Below, one piece after another: positions 26,939-34,721 of a stretch of 64,000 bases of DNA; the first letter of the stretch is position 1; every line of letters starts with the position of its first letter. The position numbers and the translations under genes are program-made. The stretch lies in the NCBI GenBank assembly GCA_016342355.1, contig JAEINP010000023.1:1-64000 (forward strand). The letters run 5' to 3'. This stretch comes from Desulfatibacillum sp. (lineage in GTDB: Bacteria > Desulfobacterota > Desulfobacteria > Desulfobacterales > Desulfatibacillaceae). The notes under the pieces were generated by a model. It did not search any database and had not been told where the DNA came from. It was given only the letters and a program-made list of their open reading frames with translations.

Positions 26939-28775
26939 ATCCTGGTCCATTCCTGAAAAAACTGTTCAAAGCAGCATAATGGCGGCCACCGTGGTGTTGG
27001 TGTGTCTGGTTATGGCGGTCCCTCTGTTTTTTCGTCCGGGCAAGGTGGCGGACCTTACCAATGGCGACTGGAGGCAGTTGTATTTCCACCATAAAGCAGC
27101 CCGGGATGCGATGTTGGAACAGGGGGAGCCATGTTTTTGGTGTCCCCATATAAACGGGGGGTTTCCCCTGGCGGCCCATCCCCACGACCCCTCTTTTTCG
27201 CCCCTTTTCCCTATTGTTCTAATTGCCGGGGAAGTGCTTGGATTTCGTATCAATGTTTTTCTTATCTTTATTGCTGGCGTGGCGGGCATGGCCCTTTTGA
27301 CAGGGAAATGCATGGGGTTCAACCGATGGGGAGTCTGGTTCGCCACCCTCATATACGCCAGTGCGGGTTGGTTTCCAGCCCGTTTATACGGGGGCAATTA
27401 CTGGGAAACCTTTTATTATTTGTTTCCCTTGATTGTTTTTTGCGTGGCCAGCGCCAATAAAGACAGAAGGTATTTGTTCGGGGCTGCCTTGCTCCTGTAT
27501 CTCCTGTTGGCCGAGGCCAATTTTGTGTTTCCCGTGACTTTGTTGTTCCTGGGTTTTATCTGGCTATGCGGAAAGGCCATGTTGGGGGGGGAGGGCGCAG
27601 ACCCCGAAAGGGTGGTCACGGTAAAGAATCTCGGACTGGCCGTCATATTTGCCTGTCTGGTAGGGGCTGTCAAGTTTCATCTGTTAAGCGGCCTGCTGGC
27701 TATCAATCCCCGGGAAGTGGATTATAGGGTTTTCAAGCCTGCTGCGGATATAGCTCGTTCATCCAATCCATTTTATGGGATAGCTGCCTATTGGGACAAT
27801 TTTATCAGGGTGCGTCCCATTGCGGAGGCGGCCAGGATGGTGGGCGGGCTGGATTCCGGGATATTGGGGCCGGAGTATCTTGGTTGCGGGGGCCTGGCTT
27901 TGGCCATGGCCTGTTTTTCTCCTCTGGTGTCTTTTCGAAGGTTTTTTGCAGTGGCGGCCCTGCTGGGACTTTCCATAGCCCTCAGTTTCAGCCTGTATCT
28001 GCCCTTTGACCTTTTCGCCCCCATTTCCAGGTTGCCTGTTTTTAATTCAATTTATAACACCTTGAAATATTTTAATTATTATACGTTATTTTTTATTTGT
28101 CTGGGGGCGGGGGGGGCGTGTCAGCGGGTTTTTTCACGATGCAGGGGACAGGGGCTAAGGATTGTCCTGGCAATTCTCCTGTTGGCTTCCGTTCTCTATC
28201 CTTTGAATGCCCATCGTCTGATTATTCCCCTGACTTTTTTTCATGACCCGCCAGCCCTAAAAGCGGAAACTGCTTTTTTTCAGGTGGATTCCGGCCCGAT
28301 ATATTTCAATCTCATGGAAAACAAAGGGATTATTGCATGGCATTCCAGCATACAGATCCCGTCCCTGACCATTCCTGCAAAAGTATATGACGACAACTCA
28401 AAGACATGGATTCCGGTCAAGGACTATCAAGGCGAAGCCTGGATGGAGCAGGGCGCAGGCCATGCCCGGATCATTGCCATGGCCCACAACAGGATCCAGG
28501 TCCAGGCTCTTGCGACAGCGCCCGGCATCCTGGTGGTGAATCAGAACTTCGACCCCGGCTGGTCCTGCGAGCAGGGGGAGGTTGTGGAAGCAAATGGCTT
28601 GATAGGCGTCCCCATTGCCAAACCCGGCCTGGCAAATATTTCGTTAAGGTATCGGCCTCAAGGAATTTGGGTCGCTTTGGGGGTTGCCACGGCATCTTTG
28701 ATATTGTTAATTTGGCATTGTTTTTTTTGGGATTTTCGAAGAAACTCCAAGCATTCTGCAATAACAGGATTATAA
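26874..28775 (+). CDS. Large polytopic membrane protein (YfhO/glycosyltransferase-like)
   Basis: The protein has up to 633 residues with about ten to twelve hydrophobic segments and a C-terminal non-membrane domain of ~190 residues with beta-rich character. Layout and the luminal/external NGDWRQLYFHHKAARDAML loop recall YfhO-type or GT-C-like membrane proteins that modify surface polymers. The start is uncertain: ATG 26874 lies inside the amphi-Trp gene; ATG 26979 sits at the first membrane helix and has no ribosome site. Function is not assigned; a surface-polysaccharide role is a guess. Confidence 0.6.
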   Translation: MNGKATTKRWNSNLNGKTKLTESWSIPEKTVQSSIMAATVVLVCLVMAVPLFFRPGKVADLTNGDWRQLYFHHKAARDAMLEQGEPCFWCPHINGGFPLAAHPHDPSFSPLFPIVLIAGEVLGFRINVFLIFIAGVAGMALLTGKCMGFNRWGVWFATLIYASAGWFPARLYGGNYWETFYYLFPLIVFCVASANKDRRYLFGAALLLYLLLAEANFVFPVTLLFLGFIWLCGKAMLGGEGADPERVVTVKNLGLAVIFACLVGAVKFHLLSGLLAINPREVDYRVFKPAADIARSSNPFYGIAAYWDNFIRVRPIAEAARMVGGLDSGILGPEYLGCGGLALAMACFSPLVSFRRFFAVAALLGLSIALSFSLYLPFDLFAPISRLPVFNSIYNTLKYFNYYTLFFICLGAGGACQRVFSRCRGQGLRIVLAILLLASVLYPLNAHRLIIPLTFFHDPPALKAETAFFQVDSGPIYFNLMENKGIIAWHSSIQIPSLTIPAKVYDDNSKTWIPVKDYQGEAWMEQGAGHARIIAMAHNRIQVQALATAPGILVVNQNFDPGWSCEQGEVVEANGLIGVPIAKPGLANISLRYRPQGIWVALGVATASLILLIWHCFFWDFRRNSKHSAITGL

Positions 28776-28892
28776 TAGCAGCATGGTAATGAAAACGGGG
28801 TTGTGTACAGTCTGTTTGCACGGAGACAGGCATGGTTGCCCTTCCATTCAAAGGGGCGCAATTTATCATTGCAAACGACCGGAGAGATTAAG

Positions 28893-30614
28893 GTGGAAAA
28901 CAAATCCCAAAATTCGGACAAGCCTGAGCTTCTGAAAACAGATTCCGTTATTCGGACGGTCCGACGCCGCACCATAGGCGGGAATCTGGTGGGCATGCTC
29001 ATGTGTATGTCATATTTTGTTTATTTTGATTCCTTATACATAGCACGCAATATGGATATGGTCGTCTATGGCACATTGATTTTTTTTGTATTGCAGGTGG
29101 GAGTATCCGGGTATCTGGTACGCCGGTGGATGGGAGACATCCTGGCCTATCTGGGAGTTCAGCATGGCCTGATGCAGATAAAACCCGGGATGAAGGAGAT
29201 TGCACAGCGTAAAGTGATCAACCTGCCCTATTTATGCGCCATTGTGTCTTTTGGAAACTGGCTGGCGGCATCGGTAGTCATCCCGACCCTTGTGCTCATA
29301 GCCCAGCCAGCAGGCAAAGACTGGTTTATTGTATTCAGGATGTTTGCTGGCATTCTGTTTTCAGGTTGTTTTACCGGGGCATTGCTTTATTTCAACATGG
29401 AAATATTCGGCCGGAGAATATGGCCCATGATTTTTCCGGACGATAGCGTGACCGGGATCAGGGGCGCCTTACGTATGAAAATGAGAGCCCGGATGATTAT
29501 TTCCCTGTTTTTGACAGGGGTATTTCCCACCATCATGCTTTCCGTGGTGGTCTATAACAAAACCCGGCTCATGCTTGCCTACAATCCTGACATGATCCTC
29601 CAATCCCTGTTGGCCGTTATAAGTTTTATCCTGGCGGGAAGTTTCATTGCCACCATCATAGTCTCCCGCATGGCGGCCAAGAGCATTGTAGAACCCTTGC
29701 AACACCTGGAACGGGCGATCATCCGGGTTGAAAGAGGCGATTTTCAGGTCAGGGTGCCTTTGATTTCCAATGATGAACTGGGAACCCTGACGGAAAACTT
29801 CAATAAGATGGTGGGTGTGTTGCGGGACAGGGAGCGCATGCGGGTCATGGAAGTGGAGATGGAGCAGGGTCGGCGAATCCAGCAGGATTTTTTGCCTAAA
29901 ACCATACCCGAGGTTCCTGGTTGGGAGATTGACGCTGCATTTTTTCCGGCCAGGCAGGTATCCGGGGATTTTTATGATGCGTTCAAACTTCCTGACGGAA
30001 GCGTGGCCTTTGTTATCGCTGATGTGTGCGACAAGGGAGTGGGCTCGGCCTTGTTTATGGCGTTGTTCAGAAGTCTGCTTCGGGTGTATGCGCTTCAGCT
30101 TGGCGACGTGTGCGATGACCTCCACAACCATGAAAATCCGCTCCAAAGCGCTTTGTATGCGGTATCCCATACCAACGATTACATCGCTTCGGTTCATGGG
30201 GAAAACGGAATGTTCGCCACGGTGTTTTTGGGGGTATTCGACCCGGAAACGGGAGACCTGCACTATGTAAACGCCGGGCATGAGCCCCCCATTCTGGTGA
30301 GCGGGAAAGGTATCAGGCAAAATCTGCACCCTACCGGCCCTGCCGCAGGCCTGCGCCCGGGGATTGTTTTCAACCACGAGTCCCTGAATATGGCGCCGGG
30401 GGATATGCTTTTTGGCTACACGGACGGCGTGTTGGACGCCCGCAATCCGGCGGGAGAGTCTTTTTCAAGGGAAAGGGTGAAATTCCTGATTGAAGAATCT
30501 CCTGATTCCGCAAGGGGCTTGATCAGAACCATGGAAACCCGTCTTTTCAGCCACATGGCCGGAGAGTCTCAGTTTGATGATATAACCATGATCGCCATAA
30601 GGAGAAAACCATGA
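28893..30614 (+). CDS. Membrane HAMP-SpoIIE (PP2C-type) protein phosphatase
   Basis: The start is GTG 28893, six bases after GGAGAG; an ATG at 28803 has no ribosome site. The 573-residue protein has about five membrane helices in the first ~240 residues, a HAMP linker (VEPLQHLERAIIRVERGDFQV) near residue 270-320, a coiled coil, and a C-terminal SpoIIE/RsbU phosphatase (FFPARQVSGDFYDAF, FVIADVCDKGVGSALFMA, FGYTDGVLDARN, QFDDITMIAI). Such phosphatases dephosphorylate anti-anti-sigma factors in partner-switching. No antagonist or kinase is nearby. It overlaps the next gene by four bases. Confidence 0.9.
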   Translation: MENKSQNSDKPELLKTDSVIRTVRRRTIGGNLVGMLMCMSYFVYFDSLYIARNMDMVVYGTLIFFVLQVGVSGYLVRRWMGDILAYLGVQHGLMQIKPGMKEIAQRKVINLPYLCAIVSFGNWLAASVVIPTLVLIAQPAGKDWFIVFRMFAGILFSGCFTGALLYFNMEIFGRRIWPMIFPDDSVTGIRGALRMKMRARMIISLFLTGVFPTIMLSVVVYNKTRLMLAYNPDMILQSLLAVISFILAGSFIATIIVSRMAAKSIVEPLQHLERAIIRVERGDFQVRVPLISNDELGTLTENFNKMVGVLRDRERMRVMEVEMEQGRRIQQDFLPKTIPEVPGWEIDAAFFPARQVSGDFYDAFKLPDGSVAFVIADVCDKGVGSALFMALFRSLLRVYALQLGDVCDDLHNHENPLQSALYAVSHTNDYIASVHGENGMFATVFLGVFDPETGDLHYVNAGHEPPILVSGKGIRQNLHPTGPAAGLRPGIVFNHESLNMAPGDMLFGYTDGVLDARNPAGESFSRERVKFLIEESPDSARGLIRTMETRLFSHMAGESQFDDITMIAIRRKP

Positions 30615-31852
30615 GCAAGATTGCACGCATTGAGCTTTACCATGTGGCTATTCCCCTGCCTGTTCCATTTTATCCCAGTTGGATTCCCGGGCTGCCCCAG
30701 ACCGAGAATCGTTTTGACCTCATCAAGGTGACAACGGACGACGGCATCACGGGCTATAGCGCCTGCACGGCCATGGGCCGGGAAAGGGCTGGCCTGGGCG
30801 AGGTGCTGGGACCGTATCTTTTGGGCGAGGACGCCACGGATTTGGATCTCATTCAGCAAAGGGTCCGCGAAGTGGGATACCTGGGGCAGCGGCACGGATG
30901 GATAGAACCGGCTTTTTGGGACATTTTGGGCAAAAAGGAAGGCAAACCGGTATATGAACTCCTGGGGGGCAAGGCCTGCACCATAGACCTGTACGCTTCC
31001 ACCGGCGAGGTCAAAAGACCCGAAGAACGCATTGAGGAAGTCCAGGCCCGGTATGAGGAGGGTTTTCGGACCGTCAAGCTGCGGGTGCATGATTTCGACC
31101 CTGAGGTGGACATCCGGCAGGTGACCGAGACCGCCAAGGCCATGGGGGACAAAATGGCCATTGGCGTGGACGCCAACCAAGGGTGGCGGGTGACCGTGGT
31201 GGGCGATGCGCCCCTGTGGGACATGAAGCGGGCCAAGTATTTCGCCGACGCCTGCGCGGACGCGGGTCTGGCATGGATCGAGGAACCCTTGCCCATGGAC
31301 GCCTACGACGACTTGGCGGAGCTCACGGCTTACAGCAAGGTGCCTATCTCCGGCGGTGAGCTGAATTCCTCGGGCCTGCCGGAGCTGTCCATGATGATCA
31401 AAAGGCATTGCCTGGACATTTTTCAGCCTGACGCCTGTTTTACCGGAGGCATTGCCCAGACCTTTGAAGTGGCCAAACTGTGCAAGGAATACGGACTTTT
31501 GTACAGCCCCCATACCTGGACCAACGGCATAGGTTTCGCCATCAATTTGCAGCTCATGGCCGCCAGCGGGTTTGCGGACAAAAAGGCTCTGGAGTATCCC
31601 TATGCGCCTCCTGGATGGGTGATTGAGGCAAGGGACGGTATTTTAGAGACGCCTTTTTCCCACGAGTCCGGTTCTTTACGTACTCCCACCCTGCCGGGCC
31701 TGGGTTTCAGGATCAATCATAAGGCTCTCAAGCGGTATGGGCATCGGTATTTTGTCATGGATAAAAAGAGGCTGATCTGGTACTCACTCAAAAATCGGGG
31801 GCTCAAGGTTTCGCTGGAGGTGGACAAAGCCCGGCGGCAGAGGATGAACTAG
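30611..31852 (+). CDS. Enolase-superfamily (mandelate racemase/muconate lactonizing-type) enzyme
   Basis: The 413-residue protein has the MR/MLE capping domain then a barrel: Lys in FRTVKLRVHDF, metal ligands in AIGVDANQGW and WIEEPLPMDAYDD, and ISGGELNSSGL, followed by a QPDACFTGG strand and the His-bearing SPHTWTNG. ATG 30611 overlaps the phosphatase stop (ATGA), so the two are translationally coupled. Likely a sugar-acid or cycloisomerase-type enzyme; substrate is not predictable. The pairing with a SpoIIE phosphatase is unusual. Confidence 0.88.
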   Translation: MSKIARIELYHVAIPLPVPFYPSWIPGLPQTENRFDLIKVTTDDGITGYSACTAMGRERAGLGEVLGPYLLGEDATDLDLIQQRVREVGYLGQRHGWIEPAFWDILGKKEGKPVYELLGGKACTIDLYASTGEVKRPEERIEEVQARYEEGFRTVKLRVHDFDPEVDIRQVTETAKAMGDKMAIGVDANQGWRVTVVGDAPLWDMKRAKYFADACADAGLAWIEEPLPMDAYDDLAELTAYSKVPISGGELNSSGLPELSMMIKRHCLDIFQPDACFTGGIAQTFEVAKLCKEYGLLYSPHTWTNGIGFAINLQLMAASGFADKKALEYPYAPPGWVIEARDGILETPFSHESGSLRTPTLPGLGFRINHKALKRYGHRYFVMDKKRLIWYSLKNRGLKVSLEVDKARRQRMN

Positions 31853-31925
31853 CCGCCATAGGCGTAATCACAAAGTGATCCTTCCCTTGTCCGGGGGAAG
31901 ATTTTTTTGGATGCGTGACATATTC

Positions 31926-31967
31926 AAGCCCTGCCTTTTTCATGGCGGGGTTTGTTTTTTGTGTCCA
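31926..31967 (+). terminator. Rho-independent terminator after the enolase-superfamily gene
   Basis: AAGCCCTGCC (31926-31935) pairs with GGCGGGGTTT (31944-31953) with two wobble pairs, then GTTTTTTG. It would terminate the + strand operon facing the helicase gene. Confidence 0.7.
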
Positions 31968-32025
31968 TGCTTTAAGCAGGAACGCAAATCATCCTTCTTT
32001 TATGTCCGCACCGAAAGTGTGTTTT

Positions 32026-33315
32026 CTATTTGGCCGAAACCCAGGCAAAGGCGCCTTTGGCGTCACCCCGGTTTTGCCGACCCGTGTTTTTCCGTCCAGC
32101 CGCCTGGGGCGCGGCGCGGTATGTCCGTTGCCTTGCAGCCGGTTGGGGTTGTGCGGTCTGGCTCATATTTTGTCTGTTAACGGCGGGTGTGGAGGCCTGG
32201 TAATTGAAACCCTTGAGGGTGCGTTGTTCCACATTCGCCCCGATGGCCCGGTGAATAGCCTGGACCATTTGCCTGTCTTCCCCGGTAATGAGGGTGAAGG
32301 CTTCGCCGTGGCGTGTGGCCCGGCCGGTTCTGCCAATCCGGTGCACATAGGTTTCCGGCGTGGAGGGCATGTCGTAATTGATGACATGGGAGACGTTGGA
32401 AACGTCTATGCCCCTGGCCGCGATATCCGTGGCTACCAGCACCTGGTACTTGCCTGATTTAAAGCCGTTCATGGCATCCAGGCGGCGCGATTGGGACAGG
32501 TTGCCCTGGAGGGAGGCGGAGCGGAATCCCGCTTTGGCCAGTTTTTCCCCCAGTTGTTTTGCCCTGTGTTTGGTCCGCGTGAATATCAGGACCGCCTCGG
32601 TTCCTGTATTGCCTAACAATTCCAGCAACAAGGCTGTTTTGAGATGTTGGGCTACAGGGTAGAAGGCGTGGCTGACTGTGTCGGCCGGAGCTTCGTTTCC
32701 TACCTGTACCCGCACTTGGTTGTTGAGGATTTCCTCAGCCAGGCGGCGAATTTGAGAAGGCATTGTGGCCGAGAACATGAGTGTCTGGCGGTTAGCCTTG
32801 GGCAGATAGGACAGGATTTTGCGGATATCGGGCAAAAAGCCCATGTCAAACATCTGGTCCGCTTCATCCAGTACAAGCATTTCCACGCGGGAAAGAATCA
32901 CAGTCTGGCGTCTGATATGGTCAAGAAGGCGTCCTGGGCAGGCTACGATGATATCTGCGTGTTTAAGCAGATTCACCTGGCGTTGCATTCCTACGCCGCC
33001 GTAAATGGACACGCTTTTTAAATTGGTTTGGGATCCCAGGGCTTGAATAGCCTCGTGAGTCTGCTCTGCCAACTCCCTGGTGGGGGCCATGATCAAGGCC
33101 CGTACGCCTCCCTGGCGTCCTTGCAATAATTTATGTAAAATGGGCAGCACAAAGGCTGCTGTTTTTCCCGTACCTGTTTGAGCCAGGCCCATGAGATCGG
33201 AGCCCTGCATTACGCTGGGAATGGCCTGATTTTGAATGGGGGTAGGGGAGGTGTATCCGGCTGCTGCAATGCCTGCAGCAATCCGGGGGTGAAAACCAAA
33301 TGTGTCAAAATTCAA
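32026..33315 (-). CDS. rhlE: DEAD-box RNA helicase (RhlE-like)
   Basis: The 429-residue helicase has the Q motif (TPIQNQAI), Walker A AQTGTGKT, DEAD, SAT, and C-terminal motifs IAARGIDV and HRIGRTGR. A short basic Gln/Ala/Arg tail follows. The start is TTG 33315, ten bases after AAGGAAAC. It is the third gene in a run with an RRM protein and a cold shock protein on the same strand, consistent with RNA remodelling at low temperature. No DbpA-type RNA-binding domain is present. Confidence 0.9.
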   Translation of the reverse strand: MNFDTFGFHPRIAAGIAAAGYTSPTPIQNQAIPSVMQGSDLMGLAQTGTGKTAAFVLPILHKLLQGRQGGVRALIMAPTRELAEQTHEAIQALGSQTNLKSVSIYGGVGMQRQVNLLKHADIIVACPGRLLDHIRRQTVILSRVEMLVLDEADQMFDMGFLPDIRKILSYLPKANRQTLMFSATMPSQIRRLAEEILNNQVRVQVGNEAPADTVSHAFYPVAQHLKTALLLELLGNTGTEAVLIFTRTKHRAKQLGEKLAKAGFRSASLQGNLSQSRRLDAMNGFKSGKYQVLVATDIAARGIDVSNVSHVINYDMPSTPETYVHRIGRTGRATRHGEAFTLITGEDRQMVQAIHRAIGANVEQRTLKGFNYQASTPAVNRQNMSQTAQPQPAARQRTYRAAPQAAGRKNTGRQNRGDAKGAFAWVSAK

Positions 33316-33355
33316 ATGATGTGTTTCCTTCTGTTACAATGTTTGTTTTTTTGTT

Positions 33356-33643
33356 TCAGTAATCTTCTCTGCTATGAAAAGACTTTTTTTTGCGTTTTTT
33401 TGCCCCTGAATCTGCCGGGCGGACTTTGATGTGATTGCCGTCTATATATTTTCCGTTTAGCGCCTTGATAGCCTGGTCAGCCTCGGAGTTGCTGGGCATG
33501 TCGATAAAGCCATACCCTTTACACCTGCCTGTAAACCTGTCCATGATCAACTTGGCGTTTTCCGCGGTTCCAAATTCGGCAAACAGGGCCGTGATGGCGT
33601 CTTCCGTTATGCTATAGGATAAATTTCCGATATAAATATTCAG
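33356..33643 (-). CDS. Short RRM-type RNA-binding protein, probable CTG start
   Basis: The protein has 95 residues if translation begins at CTG 33643, giving (M)NIYIGNLSYSITEDAITALF. RNP2 is IYIGNL and RNP1 is KGYGFIDM, and a basic tail (KKRKKKS) ends the protein. No in-frame ATG, GTG or TTG lies before RNP2; the first ATG would cut off half the domain. AAAGG nine bases upstream supports CTG; an in-frame ATT at 33649 is the alternative. Bacterial RRM proteins of this size bind RNA and are often cold-induced. Confidence 0.8.
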   Translation of the reverse strand: MNIYIGNLSYSITEDAITALFAEFGTAENAKLIMDRFTGRCKGYGFIDMPSNSEADQAIKALNGKYIDGNHIKVRPADSGAKKRKKKSFHSREDY

Positions 33644-33800
33644 ACAAATACACCTTTCGCCTCTCCATGACAGACATCTGGTAAAGCGTAGAACTGTGCC
33701 AGATTAAGAAGGCCGATTGTGGTTACCACACAGGGGACCCGACTCCCGGTTGAAATTGAGGAGCCTGAAGCAGCGTGTAGGGATAGGTAGGTCTATGAGA

Positions 33801-33862
33801 TTTTCCGGAGCAAGACCGGAAAAAAAGAAAGGGCATCCTTCAACAATCGAAGCACGCCCTTT
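33801..33862 (-). terminator. Tandem terminator hairpins after the cold-shock gene
   Basis: On the minus strand AAAGGGCGTGCTTC pairs with GAAGGATGCCCTTT (33862-33828) with small mismatches, followed by TTTCTTTTTTT. A second perfect 8-bp stem (TTTTCCGG/CCGGAAAA, 33801-33823) follows. The cold-shock gene thus ends strongly before the RRM gene. Confidence 0.75.
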
Positions 33863-33880
33863 GACTTCAGGTATCTAAAC

Positions 33881-34081
33881 CTAGCTTACCGTGACATTTT
33901 TCGCGGAAGGACCTTTGGGTCCTTGCTCAATGTCAAAAGTAACCCGGTCGCCTTCGTTGAGGCTTTTGAAACCGCTTGCATTGATTGCTGAATGATGAAC
34001 AAAGACATCGGGTCCGTTTTCCTGCTCAATAAACCCAAATCCTTTTTGGTCGTTAAACCACTTCACTGTACCGTTGGCCAT
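33881..34081 (-). CDS. cspA-like: Cold shock protein (CspA family)
   Basis: The product has 66 residues. It is a full cold-shock domain with RNP1 KGFGFIEQ and RNP2 VFVHHSAI and starts [14 protein letters not shown] 34081 is preceded by AAGGAGG. It acts as a single-strand RNA/DNA chaperone. A strong terminator follows, so it is its own transcription unit, but it neighbours the RRM and DEAD-box genes on the same strand. Confidence 0.97.
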   Translation of the reverse strand: MANGTVKWFNDQKGFGFIEQENGPDVFVHHSAINASGFKSLNEGDRVTFDIEQGPKGPSAKNVTVS

Positions 34082-34721
34082 GGAGACATCCTCCTTAAGT
34101 TAAAGTTATCAAGATTTTTAGACTGGAGGATGCTGCACTCATGATTAATGAATTCCTCAGAAAAAAACTGGTCCGCGAGTGAGGTGCGGATCCTTCTTGA
34201 TTCGAGTCATCATACCATATCAGATGACTAAAGCAACAGATATTTTCTTGTCCCCTCAATTTTTTTTTGAGAGGGCTGGATATTGAACAATAAATGCCTT
34301 GATCCCATACATCTTGTGCTTTGCCTCTGCCATGTTCTGGCTTCTCCGTCCCTGCGCCCCTACAAAACCGGGCTTTTCCGGCTCCCATAAACCTATTAAA
34401 AAGGCAGCCGAACCCAATGTATCTGCTTTATAAAAAAAATGCCAGGAAAAAATGATTCCGGGAACTCACATGCTTAAAAGGAGGGGCAGGCACCCGCTTC
34501 ATTGGGCTTCCAATTCAGCCAAGGCCTTTAAGGCGATTTTCTTCGCCCCATGCCTGGACAAAATGTCCCGCCCGGGGATGCTCATAGGGGACGGGACCGC
34601 CTCGCATGTCCTTGCGCAAGTATCCGGGATGATCAAAAGGCAGAGGGGAGTCCGGTTTTCCGGCATGTCCTGCCCTATTCGGACAGGACATGCCGGGTTT
34701 TCAGGATCCATTGGATCGGAG
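34082..34721. other. Intergenic, 640 bp, includes cspA leader
   Basis: No convincing gene. The left part is the promoter and probable structured leader of the cold-shock gene (a small stem TCCGC/GCGGA near 34170-34190). Near the right end is the 13-bp inverted repeat listed separately. An open frame at 34452-34952 runs through the chemoreceptor gene and looks like a shadow. Confidence 0.5.
34660..34700. terminator. 13-bp perfect inverted repeat just past the chemoreceptor gene
   Basis: CCGGCATGTCCTG (34660-34672) and CAGGACATGCCGG (34684-34696) are perfect arms with an 11-nt loop. GTTTT follows on the + strand, whereas the adjacent chemoreceptor gene is on the minus strand, where no U-tract follows. 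It may still end that transcript or stabilise its 3' end. Confidence 0.45.
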
